From: Reyranella sp.
Lineage (GTDB): Bacteria > Pseudomonadota > Alphaproteobacteria > Reyranellales > Reyranellaceae
Assembly (NCBI GenBank): GCA_021732285.1
Contig: JAKFVH010000041.1
Location: 1 to 59,526, forward strand
Direction of reading: 5' to 3'
DNA: 59,526 nt
Shown piece after piece: positions 26,325 to 35,078 of this stretch; the stretch's first letter is position 1, and each line of letters begins with the position of its first letter. Both the position numbers and the translations under genes were made by a program. Under the pieces are notes generated by a model that made no database searches, was not told where the DNA came from, and saw only the letters and a list, made by a program, of their open reading frames with translations.

Positions 26325-27131
26325 CTATCCCTTCAGCCCTGTCAGCTCCAAGCTCAACGCCCGGAGCCTGTGTCGCGCCTCGGCGTCGTAGGCCTGCGGG
26401 TTGGCGCGGGACTCGTTCATGACGTTGAAGTAGAGGCCGCTCTTGCCCTCGATCCCGGGCGAGACGGCAAGCTGCAGGATCGCCTCGGCGCCGGTCTCGA
26501 CCTTGCTCGTGGGCGACAGGCCGGCGCGGCGCACCATCGTGGTGTTCATATAGGTCGAGGGATGCAGGGCATTGACGATCACGCCCGAGCCTGAGAGCTC
26601 CCGGGCAAGGTCGACCGTGAACAGGATCTGCGCCAGCTTGCTCTGGCAGTAGGCGGCGACGCCGCTGTACTGGCGCGTCAGCATGACGTCGGAGAAGTCG
26701 ATGGCCTGCTGGCCGGCCGACGAGACATTGACAATGCGTGCCGGCGCCGCCGCCTTGATGAGCGGCAGCAGCTCGTGGGTCAGCAGGAAGCCCGCGAGGT
26801 AGTTCACCGCAAAGCGTAGCTCGTGGCCGTCTGCGCTCGTCTGGCGCTCGGCGCCAGCCGTGCCGATGCCGGCATTGTTGATCAGCAGTTCCAGCCGGTC
26901 AGTCGCCTTGCGCGCCTCGCCCGCCAGCCGCCTGACTTCCGCCAGCGCGGCCAGGTCCGCGGGCAGGAACGTGGCCTTGCCGCCCACCTGCTCGATCTCC
27001 TTCACCAGGGATTCGCCTCGCGCCTTGTCGCGGCCATGCGCCAGCACGCGCCAGCCGTCCTTGCCCAGCGCCTTCGCCACGACGCGGCCGACCCCGTCGG
27101 TGGCGCCTGTCACCAATGCCGTCTTCGCCAT
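26325..27131 (-). CDS. short-chain dehydrogenase/reductase
   Basis: A 268-residue classical SDR resembling the retinol dehydrogenase/WWOX-like group. The cofactor motif is ALVTGATDGVGRVVAKALG, followed by the NNAGIGTAG strand; the catalytic serine is in NVSSAGQQ and the Tyr-x-x-x-Lys pair is in VAAYCQSKLAQ. The frame stays open eight codons further upstream; ATG at 27131 has a GAGGTAGC ribosome binding site and gives the standard N-terminus. It is divergent from the amidohydrolase gene with 47 bases between starts. The basic residue (GRDKARGES) after the second strand suggests NADP preference. Confidence 0.9.
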   Translation of the reverse strand: MAKTALVTGATDGVGRVVAKALGKDGWRVLAHGRDKARGESLVKEIEQVGGKATFLPADLAALAEVRRLAGEARKATDRLELLINNAGIGTAGAERQTSADGHELRFAVNYLAGFLLTHELLPLIKAAAPARIVNVSSAGQQAIDFSDVMLTRQYSGVAAYCQSKLAQILFTVDLARELSGSGVIVNALHPSTYMNTTMVRRAGLSPTSKVETGAEAILQLAVSPGIEGKSGLYFNVMNESRANPQAYDAEARHRLRALSLELTGLKG

Positions 27132-27178
27132 GTTGCTACCTCTTGTGCGAACCATAGACTATGACGACAGGAGTGCTC

Positions 27179-28492
27179 ATGGCGAACAGACTTCACATCC
27201 GCGGCGCCCAGGTCGTCACCATGGACGAGACGCTGGGCGACTTTTTAACCGCCGACATCCTGATCGAGGAAGGCGCGATCCTGGCGGTCGGCCGCTCGCT
27301 CGACGCGGCCGGCGCCGAGACGATCGATGCCGCCGGCATGATCGCACTGCCCGGCATCATCGACGCCCATACCTGCCTGTGGCAGACGGTGCTGCGCGGC
27401 TATGTGCCCGACCTGTGGCCCGGCGGCTATTACTCGAAGTTCCTCCCGCTGCGCAGCCGCTACACGGCCGAGGACAATTTCAACGCCGCCTGGATCGGCG
27501 GCTTCGAAATGCTGTCCTACGGCACCACCACCGTCGTCGACTACTGCCACGACATCCGCGGTCCCGCCTTCGCGCCGGCCTCGATCGCGGCGCTGAAGGA
27601 GACCGGCATCCGCCATCTCTTTCAGTATTCGTTCATGCCGGTAGTGCCCGACGAGTTCACCGGACCACGGGATCGCCTGGCCGACGGCCGGCGCGTCTAC
27701 GATGCGTTCCACGATCCCAAGAGCCTCACGACAGTGGGCTTCGGCGTCGAATCGATCGGCGCGCCGGGCCTCGAAGAGCAGCTCGCCTTCGCGCGCGCGC
27801 TCAAGGCGCCGAGCTGCATCCACGTCAACGAAACCGGCACCATCGACAGGCTCGCGGCCCTTGGCCTGCTGGGGCCCGACCTGCTGGTGATCCACGGTAA
27901 CCTTTTAGGCAATCCCGAGCTCGAGCGCATGGCCATCGCCGGCATGCCGCTCTGCTTCACGCCGACGGCCGACACCCAGGGCACGCCGGCCGACGTCGTG
28001 CGCCGCGCCATCGAGCGCGGCGTCGACGTGGTGTTCGGCTGCGACATTCCCTGCACCGTGGCCTCGGACACGCTGGGGCAGCTGCGCGTCATGTTCAACG
28101 TTCAGGGCTACCTCGACGGCGCCATGGAACGCAGCTTCTCCAGCGTACTGGGCCGGCGCCCGCCGGTGCGGCCGGGCCTGCCGCTGCTGACACCACGCAA
28201 GCTGATCGAGACCGCCACCATCACCGCCGCGCGCGTGCTGGGGCTCGGCGATCGCATCGGCTCGCTGACGCCCGGCAAGCGCGCCGACATCGTCCTCATC
28301 CGCAAGGGCCCGTTCGGCGACTCCGTCGTCGACGACGCCTGTGCCCATGTCCTGCTGCAGACCAGCCCGCGCGACATCGACACAGTGCTGGTCGACGGCA
28401 AGCTGTGCATGAGAGGGGGCGTGCTGGCCGGTTTCGATGCCCGACGCGCCGCGGCGATGGTCGCCGCCTCACGAAAACGAATTCTGGGATAA
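27179..28492 (+). CDS. amidohydrolase-superfamily protein with altered metal site
   Basis: A 437-residue protein of the ATZ/TRZ cytosine deaminase-like amidohydrolase group: IRGAQVVTMDE at the start, ALPGIIDAHTCLWQTVLRGY, YGTTTVVDYCHDIRG, VIHGNLLGNPELERMA, VFGCDIPCTVASD and GSLTPGKRADIVLIRKG at the end. The N-terminal HxH metal motif reads HTC rather than HTH, and the next site reads CIHVNETGT, while the later His (IHGN) and Asp (GCDIP) remain. The enzyme may bind one metal differently, act on an unusual substrate or be inactive. An ACAGGAG ribosome binding site precedes ATG; a longer frame is open six codons upstream. Confidence 0.85.
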   Translation: MANRLHIRGAQVVTMDETLGDFLTADILIEEGAILAVGRSLDAAGAETIDAAGMIALPGIIDAHTCLWQTVLRGYVPDLWPGGYYSKFLPLRSRYTAEDNFNAAWIGGFEMLSYGTTTVVDYCHDIRGPAFAPASIAALKETGIRHLFQYSFMPVVPDEFTGPRDRLADGRRVYDAFHDPKSLTTVGFGVESIGAPGLEEQLAFARALKAPSCIHVNETGTIDRLAALGLLGPDLLVIHGNLLGNPELERMAIAGMPLCFTPTADTQGTPADVVRRAIERGVDVVFGCDIPCTVASDTLGQLRVMFNVQGYLDGAMERSFSSVLGRRPPVRPGLPLLTPRKLIETATITAARVLGLGDRIGSLTPGKRADIVLIRKGPFGDSVVDDACAHVLLQTSPRDIDTVLVDGKLCMRGGVLAGFDARRAAAMVAASRKRILG

Positions 28493-28501
28493 GGACGTCA
28501 A

Positions 28502-28574
28502 GCTCTTCTGGACCGCGCGCATCCTGCGCGCTCATGATCATGAGGCGCGCAGGATGCGCGCGGTCCGGAAGAGC
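28502..28574. repeat. palindrome, family D copy 2
   Basis: Nearly identical to the perfect palindrome at 6245-6310, with one substitution (CTTCTGG instead of CTTCCGG) and one inserted G beside the central TCATGATCATGA. Its right end, GGAAGAGC, lies immediately before the ATG of the downstream kinase and probably acts as its ribosome binding site. Confidence 0.93.
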
Positions 28575-29066
28575 ATGAATCAGAACAGCCCAACCCTCTA
28601 TCTCCTGTGCGGCAAGATCGCCGCCGGCAAGTCGACCCTGGCCCGCCGGCTCGCGTCACGCCCGGCGACGCTGCTGATCAGCGAGGATCACTGGACGTCG
28701 ACCCTGTTCGCCGGCGACCTGAAGACGATCGACGACTACGGCCGGCTCTCGGCCCGGCTGCGCGCCGCCATGGCGCCGCACATCGTCGATATCCTGCATC
28801 AGGGCCTGTCCGTGGTGCTCGACTTCCAGGCGAATACCGTCCGCGTCCGGAGCTGGATGCGCTCGCTGATCGGCGAGGCCGGCGTGGCGCATGAGCTTCA
28901 TGTGCTGGATGTGCCGGACGAGGTTTGCAAGCAGAGGCTGCGCGCCCGCAATGCCGGCGGCGAGCATCAATTCCAGGTGAGCGACGCGGAGTACGAGCAG
29001 TTCACCGCCCACTTCGTCCCGCCTGGGGCGGAGGAGGGCTTTAACGTCATCGTCCACAAAGCCTGA
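28575..29066 (+). CDS. P-loop ATP-binding protein (AAA_33/zeta-like kinase)
   Basis: A 163-residue protein with an N-terminal Walker A, YLLCGKIAAGKSTLARRL, and the catalytic strand SVVLDFQANTVRVRSW, then VLDVPDEVCKQRLRARNAGG as the lid-type arginine region. This is the pattern of small AAA_33 kinases (relatives of chloramphenicol phosphotransferase, gluconate kinase and zeta toxins). The substrate is unknown, and no epsilon-like antitoxin is adjacent. The frame continues upstream through the repeat, but ATG at 28575 places Walker A at the normal position. The sequence before ATG is supplied by the family D repeat. Confidence 0.85.
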   Translation: MNQNSPTLYLLCGKIAAGKSTLARRLASRPATLLISEDHWTSTLFAGDLKTIDDYGRLSARLRAAMAPHIVDILHQGLSVVLDFQANTVRVRSWMRSLIGEAGVAHELHVLDVPDEVCKQRLRARNAGGEHQFQVSDAEYEQFTAHFVPPGAEEGFNVIVHKA

Positions 29067-29126
29067 ACGGGCGAAGCGTCCGGTTTCGTGCTATAGTTCA
29101 GTGCCCTTTGAAGAAAGAACAATAAA

Positions 29127-29324
29127 ATGACGCTCTTCGAGGAACTGAAAAGGGTGGCGATGCGGACTGCCCCCTACGAGGCGCCGCCTCTCTGCCCTTG
29201 GTGCGGCACCGGCCATCTGAACGTGATCGAGGAGACCCCCGATCCCAATTTCGGGGCCTTGGGTGTGAGCAGCCGGATCCTGCGCTGCGACGCGCCCACC
29301 TGCGGCAGGCTCACCGAGGCCTGA
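29127..29324 (+). CDS. small zinc-ribbon-like protein
   Basis: A 65-residue protein with two cysteine pairs, PPLCPWCGTGHL and RCDAPTCGRL, spaced like a zinc ribbon. The first 20 residues form a predicted helix (TLFEELKRVAMRTA). The sequence upstream of ATG is AT-rich (GAAGAAAGAACAATAAA) and contains a fair ribosome binding site; TATAGTT at 29093 may be a -10 element. I do not recognise the family. Its own apparent promoter and the conserved cysteines support a real gene. Confidence 0.7.
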   Translation: MTLFEELKRVAMRTAPYEAPPLCPWCGTGHLNVIEETPDPNFGALGVSSRILRCDAPTCGRLTEA

Positions 29325-29333
29325 CGCAGCCTC

Positions 29334-30746
29334 TCAATCGATTGGCGGGCGCTTGCCCGCCCACGGCCGCGCCGCCTCGAACGCGGCCGACAGCTGCAGC
29401 ACGCCGAGATCGTCGAACCGGCGGCCGACGATCTGCAGGCCGACCGGCAGGCCGTCCCTGGTGAAGCCGCAGGGCACCGACGCCGCCGGATTCTGCGACA
29501 GGTTGAAGGGATAGGAGAACTCGGCCCACGACAGCCAGTCCCACGGATGCTGCGGCCAGTGCCGGGGCTGCAGCAGCTCGGCTGGGAAGGCCGCGACCGA
29601 CACCGCGGGCGTCAGCAGGAAATCCCAGTCGTCGAAGAAGTGGTTGATCTCGGCGCAGTAGGCGTACTTCACCAGCCGCATCTTTTGATACTCGGCCATG
29701 GTGATCTTCGCTCCGGCCTCGATGCAGGCGACGAAGCCCGGATCCATGCGGTCGCGGAACTCAGGCAGCCGCTCGGCATGCCGCGTGAAATGCGCCGGCC
29801 AGAAGAAGCGCGCCAGCTCGGGCCCCTTCGGCCCCCACGGCGTCTTCACCGGCTCGACGCGCCAGCCCAGGTCTTTCTCGAAGGCAGTCACCGCCTTGGC
29901 GACCAGCTCGGCCACTTCCGGGTCGACGCGGGCATGGCCGAGGTCGGGGCTGTAGGCGAGGCGCGGCGCCCGCGGCCGGCGCTGCACATGGCGCGGATAG
30001 TCGGCCGGCTGGGCCTCCAGGCTGGTGTGATCGTCGGGATGCGGCCCGGCCATCGTTTTAAGCATCAGCGCGGCGTCGGCGACCGTGCGCGTGAGCGGCC
30101 CGAGATGCACGGTCTGGTCGCTGGCCGTCACCGGCGACTGCGGCACGCGGCCGTAGGTCGGCTTCAGCCCGAACACGCCGCTGAAATGCGCCGGCATACG
30201 GATCGAGCCCGCGCCGTCGCTGCCCTGGTGCAGCGGCCCGTAGCCCGCCGCCGCGCCGACGCCGGCGCCGGCCGACGAGGCGCCGGCATTCATGCCGTGC
30301 TTAAAAGGATTGTGCGTGATGCCGGTCAGCGGGCTGTTGCTGACGCCCATCCAGCCGAACTCGGGCGTCGTCGTCTTGCCGAGGATGACCGCGCCCGCGC
30401 CGCGCAGGCGGGCGACCATGGCGCTGTCCGCCGTCGCGACCTCACCGCGCCGCAGGTAGGTGCCATACTCGATCTGCATGCCCCGCACGGCCTCGTGGTC
30501 CTTGATCGTCACCGGCACGCCGTGCAGGGGCCCGATCGGCCCACCCGTGGCCAGAGCGCGGTCGGCCGCTTGTGCGGCGTCCATCGCTTCCTCGGCCGCC
30601 AGATAGGCGAAGGCGTTGAGCTTGGGCTCGAGCCTCTGGATGCGATTCAGCACCGCCGACGTGATTTCGACAGACGACAGTTTCTTGGCGCGGATGGCGT
30701 CGCAAAGCTCGGTCGCCGGGGTGAAGCAGAGATCGGTTTCGTTCAT
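29334..30746 (-). CDS. amidase-signature family hydrolase
   Basis: A 470-residue cytosolic amidase. The catalytic triad can be placed: K82 in GVPVTIKDHEA, a cis-serine in NAGASSAGAG (S157 or S158) and nucleophile S181 in HQGSDGAGSIRMPA. The glycine-rich loop has GAGVG where most members have GGSAA, but the essential residues are present. Members hydrolyse amides, aryl acylamides or tRNA-linked glutamate; no gatB/gatC gene lies nearby, so a catabolic amidase is more likely. It is divergent from a deacylase gene with 103 bases between, fitting a common amide-degradation locus. Confidence 0.93.
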   Translation of the reverse strand: MNETDLCFTPATELCDAIRAKKLSSVEITSAVLNRIQRLEPKLNAFAYLAAEEAMDAAQAADRALATGGPIGPLHGVPVTIKDHEAVRGMQIEYGTYLRRGEVATADSAMVARLRGAGAVILGKTTTPEFGWMGVSNSPLTGITHNPFKHGMNAGASSAGAGVGAAAGYGPLHQGSDGAGSIRMPAHFSGVFGLKPTYGRVPQSPVTASDQTVHLGPLTRTVADAALMLKTMAGPHPDDHTSLEAQPADYPRHVQRRPRAPRLAYSPDLGHARVDPEVAELVAKAVTAFEKDLGWRVEPVKTPWGPKGPELARFFWPAHFTRHAERLPEFRDRMDPGFVACIEAGAKITMAEYQKMRLVKYAYCAEINHFFDDWDFLLTPAVSVAAFPAELLQPRHWPQHPWDWLSWAEFSYPFNLSQNPAASVPCGFTRDGLPVGLQIVGRRFDDLGVLQLSAAFEAARPWAGKRPPID

Positions 30747-30849
30747 GACCGAATCCTACACCATCGCCGCCTTGCCGCGCCGGTTTTGCGGTGGCAGTTT
30801 CGCTGGGCTCATCGCGCCTCTACGGAGTCCTTATGTGCAGGAGAGGGCC

Positions 30850-32571
30850 ATGGCTGCTCAATTCGATCTTGTCGTGCGCAACGGCACCGTGCTCGACGGC
30901 ACGGGCGGTCCGGCGCGCGAGGCCGATGTCGCGGTGCAGGATGGCCGCATCGCCGCCGTCGGCCGCGTGGCCGGCGCCGGGCGCGAGGAGATCGACGCCA
31001 AGGGCCTGGCCGTCACGCCGGGCTTCGTCGATATCCACACCCACTACGATGGCCAGGCGACCTGGGACCAGCGCTTCGTGCCCTCGTCGGGCCATGGCGT
31101 CACCACGGTGGTGATGGGCAATTGCGGCGTGGGCTTCGCGCCCTGCCGGCCGCAGGACCGCGACACGCTGATCAAGGTCATGGAAGGCGTAGAGGACATC
31201 CCCGAGCTGGTGATGCGCGAGGGCGTGCCGTGGAACTGGCAGAGCTTCCCCGACTATCTCGACGCCCTGGCGCAGCGCCGCTGCGACATCGACTTCGCGA
31301 CCCAGGTGCCGCATGCGCCCCTGCGCGTCTTCGTCATGGGCCGCCGCGGCGTCGACCGCGAGCCCGCGACGACCGCCGACATGGCGGCGATGGCGACGCT
31401 CGTCGAGGAGGGCTTGCAGGCCGGCGCGCTCGGCTTCACCACCTCGCGCTCGCTGTTCCATCGCACGCCCGACGGCGCGCTCACGCCCACCATCACCGCC
31501 GCCGAGGAAGAGCTGGCGGCGATCGCCCGCGGCATGCGCCGCGCGGGCAAGGGCGTGATCCAGCTTTTGGACGACTTCCAGGACGCCACGCCCGAAGGCT
31601 CGACCGAGTTCGCCATGCTGCGCCGCCTGGTCGAGATCTCGGGCCGGCCGCTCTCCTTCACCCTTTTGGACATCTCGCTCTATCCCGGCCGCTGGAAGAC
31701 GCTTCTGGAAGAGGTCGCGCGCGCCAATCGCGACGGCCTGCCGATCAGGGGCCAGGTGGCGGCGCGCCCGGTGGCGATCCTCTATGGGCTGGAACTGTCG
31801 TTCCATCCGTTCTCGACCTGCCCGAGCTATCGCGCCATCGAGGGCCTGCCGCTCGAGGGCAAGCTCGCGCGGCTGCGCGATCCGGCGATGCGGGCGCGGC
31901 TCCTGAAGGAGGAGCCGGTCTACAGCAATCCCAACATGCTGGCCTTCATGCGCAACGTCGCCAACATGTTCGTGCTGGGCGATCCGCCGAACTACACGCC
32001 GCCCGCTGCCGAGCGCCTCGACGCGCGCGCCGCGGCGCTCGGCGTCACGCCGCTGGAGCTCGCCTACGACCTGCTGGTGTCGGGCGATGGCCGCACCATC
32101 CTGTTCCATCCCGGCGCCAACTACACGGACTGCTCCGACGCCAACATGGCGAGCATGCTGCGTCATGAGAACACCGTGATGGCGCTGGGCGACGGCGGTG
32201 CGCATTACGGCCTGATCTGCGACGCGAGCTACCCGACGCACGCCCTGACCTATTGGACGCGCGACCGCCAGGGGGAACGCTGGCCGCTCGCCTGGACGGT
32301 ACACCAGCTCACCGAGGTGCCGGCGCGCACCGTCGGGCTGGGCGACCGTGGCCGGCTGGCGGCGGGCTACAAGGCCGACATCAACCTGATCGACCTCGAC
32401 CGGCTGAAGGTCGCCGCGCCTCATCCCGTCCACAACCTGCCCGGTGGCGGCCGGCGCCTGGAGCAGAAGGCCGAGGGCTATCGCGCCACCATCGTCAGCG
32501 GCGAGGTCACCTACCGCGACGGCGCATTCACGGGCGCGCTGCCTGGCCGACTGGTCCGCGGCGCTCGGTAG
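30850..32571 (+). CDS. D-aminoacylase/N-acyl-D-amino-acid deacylase family amidohydrolase
   Basis: A 573-residue amidohydrolase. Signatures are [20 protein letters not shown], the metal motif [28 protein letters not shown] with the cysteine ligand typical of D-aminoacylases, and [18 protein letters not shown] with a late aspartate. [20 protein letters not shown] is the usual C-terminal strand. The family hydrolyses N-acyl-D-amino acids and some cyclic amides. The frame is open much further upstream, but ATG at 30850 follows GGAGAGGGCC and gives the family N-terminus. Divergence from the amidase suggests linked amide catabolism. Confidence 0.9.
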   Translation: MAAQFDLVVRNGTVLDGTGGPAREADVAVQDGRIAAVGRVAGAGREEIDAKGLAVTPGFVDIHTHYDGQATWDQRFVPSSGHGVTTVVMGNCGVGFAPCRPQDRDTLIKVMEGVEDIPELVMREGVPWNWQSFPDYLDALAQRRCDIDFATQVPHAPLRVFVMGRRGVDREPATTADMAAMATLVEEGLQAGALGFTTSRSLFHRTPDGALTPTITAAEEELAAIARGMRRAGKGVIQLLDDFQDATPEGSTEFAMLRRLVEISGRPLSFTLLDISLYPGRWKTLLEEVARANRDGLPIRGQVAARPVAILYGLELSFHPFSTCPSYRAIEGLPLEGKLARLRDPAMRARLLKEEPVYSNPNMLAFMRNVANMFVLGDPPNYTPPAAERLDARAAALGVTPLELAYDLLVSGDGRTILFHPGANYTDCSDANMASMLRHENTVMALGDGGAHYGLICDASYPTHALTYWTRDRQGERWPLAWTVHQLTEVPARTVGLGDRGRLAAGYKADINLIDLDRLKVAAPHPVHNLPGGGRRLEQKAEGYRATIVSGEVTYRDGAFTGALPGRLVRGAR

Positions 32572-32586
32572 CTGGGCGCATCATAC

Positions 32587-32639
32587 GGGAGCGCGGGCCT
32601 CTGGCCCGCATCATGAGCGGGCCGGAGGCCCGCGCTCCC
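32587..32639. repeat. hairpin repeat related to family D
   Basis: Arms GGGAGCGCGGGCC... and ...GGCCCGCGCTCCC, 23 bases each with one mismatch, surround the loop ATCATGA. The central TCATGA resembles the core of the family D palindromes although the arms differ. It sits between two same-strand genes. Confidence 0.88.
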
Positions 32640-32681
32640 AAAATGATCTAAGCTCCTCCCAACAAGGGCAGGGAGGACTGC

Positions 32682-33734
32682 ATGAAGCGCGTGCTCGTCG
32701 CGTTGATCCTGGTGTTGTTCGCGGCGCCGGCAATCGCCGCCGACTATCCCGCACCAAAGACCGGCGAATGGATCGCCAAGGACTTCAAGTTCCACACCGG
32801 CGAGGTCATGCCCGAGCTGCGGCTGGCCTACACGACGGTCGGCGATCCCTCCGGCCAGCCGGTCCTCGTCCTGCACGGCACCACCGGCTCGGCGACCAGC
32901 ATGCTGACGCCGGCCTTCGCCGGCGAGCTGTTCGGCGCCGGCCAGCCGCTCGATGCCGCCAAGTACTACATCATCATCCCCGACTCGATCGGCCACGGGA
33001 AATCCTCGAAGCCATCCGACGGGCTGAAGGCCAAGTTCCCCAAGTACAACTACGCCGACATGGTCGATGCGCAGTACCGGCTGGTGAAGGAGGGGCTCGG
33101 CATCAACCACCTGCGCCTGGTGATCGGCAACTCGATGGGCGGCATGCACACCTGGCTGTGGGGCGTGAAATATCCCGACTTCATGGATGCGCTGGCGCCG
33201 ATGGCCTCGCAGCCGACGGCGATGGCCAGCCGCAACTGGATGATGCGCCGCCTGATCGTCGATTCCATCCGCAACGATCCCGACTGGAAGGGCGGCGACT
33301 ACACGACCCAGCCGAAAGCCTTCCGCACGGCCGCCGTGTTCTACAACATCGCCACCAACGGCGGCACGCTCGCTCACCAGAAGATGGCGCCGACGCGCGA
33401 GGCCGCCGACAAGCTTCTGGACCAGCGGCTGGCCGCCCTGACCAACGCCGACGCCAACGACTATCTCTATCAGTGGGAAGCGTCGGGCGACTACGATCCG
33501 TCACCCGGCCTCGGTCGCATCAAGGCTGCAGTGCTGGTCATCAACGCCGCCGACGACGAGCGCAATCCGCCGGAGACCGGCCTCACCGAAGCGGCGCTGA
33601 AGCAGATCAGGAACGCCCGCCTGCTCCTGATCCCGGCCAGCGGGGAGACGCGCGGCCACGGCACGACTGGCATGGCGAAATTCTATAAGCTGCCCCTGGC
33701 CGAATTGCTGCAGAGTACACCGGCAGTCAGATAG
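32682..33734 (+). CDS. exported alpha/beta hydrolase, MetX-like fold
   Basis: A 350-residue alpha/beta hydrolase with a signal peptide, MKRVLVALILVLFAAPAIAA. The fold is that of homoserine O-acetyltransferase relatives: PVLVLHGTTGS for the oxyanion region, the nucleophile serine in LVIGNSMGGMHTWL, the aspartate in VINAADDERNPPE and the histidine in ETRGHGTTG. Export to the periplasm argues against homoserine acetylation and for hydrolysis of an ester or amide. An AGGGAGGAC ribosome binding site is present. It begins a same-strand run with a Rieske oxygenase and hydantoinase subunits. Confidence 0.85.
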   Translation: MKRVLVALILVLFAAPAIAADYPAPKTGEWIAKDFKFHTGEVMPELRLAYTTVGDPSGQPVLVLHGTTGSATSMLTPAFAGELFGAGQPLDAAKYYIIIPDSIGHGKSSKPSDGLKAKFPKYNYADMVDAQYRLVKEGLGINHLRLVIGNSMGGMHTWLWGVKYPDFMDALAPMASQPTAMASRNWMMRRLIVDSIRNDPDWKGGDYTTQPKAFRTAAVFYNIATNGGTLAHQKMAPTREAADKLLDQRLAALTNADANDYLYQWEASGDYDPSPGLGRIKAAVLVINAADDERNPPETGLTEAALKQIRNARLLLIPASGETRGHGTTGMAKFYKLPLAELLQSTPAVR

Positions 33735-33744
33735 AGGTGACGAC

Positions 33745-35073
33745 ATGACCACGGCCAGCGAAGGCGCGGAACTCACCCAGGTCGGCCCCGGCACGCCGAT
33801 GGGCCGCCTGATGCGGCACTACTGGCTGCCGGCGCTGCTGTCGTCTGAGCTCGAGCGCGACGGCCCGCCGACCCGCTTCATGCTGCTGGGCGAGAAGCTT
33901 CTGGCCTTCCGCGACAGCGCCGGCCGCGTCGGCGTCATGGACCATCGCTGCCCGCATCGCTGCGCCTCGCTGTTCCTCGGCCGCAACGAGCAGGGCGGGC
34001 TGCGCTGCATCTATCACGGCTGGAAGTTCGACGTCGCCGGCAACTGCCTCGACATGCCGAACGTGCCCGAGGACCAGGATTTCAAGCACAAGGTCAAAGC
34101 GAAGGCCTACCGCGCGGTCGAGCGCGCCGGCCTGGTCTGGGTCCATATGGGCGAGGGCGAGCCCCAGTCGCTGCCGGCCTTCGAGGTGCTCGACCTGCCG
34201 CCCGACGAGATCAACGTCCACATCATGCAACGCCGTTGCAACTGGCTGCAGGCGCTCGAGGGCGAGATCGACACCGCCCATTTCGGCTTCCTGCACGCCG
34301 GCCACGTCGATCCCAACGACGTGCCCGAGACCGATCCCTTCTACTTCACCATCACCAACCGCGCGCCGCAGTACCACGTCGCCGACACGCCGTGGGGCAC
34401 GCAGTACGCCGGCTACCGCGCCGCCGGATCGGGCCAGACCTACTGGCGCTTCGCCAACTTCCTGTTCCCCTGCTGGTCGCAGGCGCCCAACGGCGAATTC
34501 GAGAGCCACATGCACGCCCGCGCCTGGGTGCCGCTTGATGACGGCCACACCATGTTCTTCTTCATCTATTGGAAGAAGGCCAAGTCGGCGCAGGCCCTGC
34601 CTCAGCCGAGATACAAGGACGGCTCGCCGATCGGCGGCACGGGCCGCGGCGGCATAAAAATGCTGCCCAACACGACGGACTGGCTCGGCCGCTGGCGGCT
34701 GGCGCAGGACGAGGGCAACGACTGGGGCATGGACCGCGACAAGCAGCGCCGCAACGAGATCTACAGCGGCATCGACGGCGTCCATCTGCAGGACCAGGCG
34801 ATCACCGAGAGCATGGGGCCCATCACCGACTTCGGCCACGAGCACCTGGCGCCGTCGGACCAGATGATCACCCGCACGCGGCGTCGGCTGCTGATGGCGG
34901 CGCGGGCGCTGCGCGACAAGGGAGAGAAGCCGCCCGGGGCCGATGATCCCGGCGTCTACCGCAAGGCACGCAGCGGCTACTTCATCAATCCTGACGATCG
35001 GGGCTCGTGGCAGCAGGTCTATGCCACGACGCTCGCCAGTGCCATGCATCCGACGGCGCAAGCGGCAGAGTGA
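33745..35073 (+). CDS. Rieske oxygenase, phthalate 4,5-dioxygenase-like
   Basis: A 442-residue ring-hydroxylating oxygenase subunit of the group-I (phthalate/vanillate/carbazole-type) class. The Rieske centre is C69-P-H71 (DHRCPHRCASL) and C88-x-x-H91 (RCIYHGW). The non-heme iron motif follows as LEGEIDTAHFGFLH with the aspartate and histidines, and GIDGVHLQDQAITESMGPI is typical of the class. Such enzymes hydroxylate or demethylate aromatics and heterocycles. It starts 10 bases after the hydrolase stop (AGGTGACG) and ends 5 bases before the hydantoinase A start, so it is firmly in an operon. A reductase is not present nearby. Confidence 0.92.
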   Translation: MTTASEGAELTQVGPGTPMGRLMRHYWLPALLSSELERDGPPTRFMLLGEKLLAFRDSAGRVGVMDHRCPHRCASLFLGRNEQGGLRCIYHGWKFDVAGNCLDMPNVPEDQDFKHKVKAKAYRAVERAGLVWVHMGEGEPQSLPAFEVLDLPPDEINVHIMQRRCNWLQALEGEIDTAHFGFLHAGHVDPNDVPETDPFYFTITNRAPQYHVADTPWGTQYAGYRAAGSGQTYWRFANFLFPCWSQAPNGEFESHMHARAWVPLDDGHTMFFFIYWKKAKSAQALPQPRYKDGSPIGGTGRGGIKMLPNTTDWLGRWRLAQDEGNDWGMDRDKQRRNEIYSGIDGVHLQDQAITESMGPITDFGHEHLAPSDQMITRTRRRLLMAARALRDKGEKPPGADDPGVYRKARSGYFINPDDRGSWQQVYATTLASAMHPTAQAAE

Positions 35074-35078
35074 CCTGC

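Noticed and set aside
28575..29066. Zeta-type toxin of a toxin-antitoxin pair
   Set aside because: The P-loop kinase fold fits, but no epsilon-like antitoxin lies nearby and the protein is shorter than zeta toxins.
29547..32168. 873-codon open frame across the amidase and deacylase genes
   Set aside because: It is antisense to the amidase and in another frame of the deacylase; both real genes have full catalytic motifs, while this frame is low-complexity Arg/Ala/Gly.
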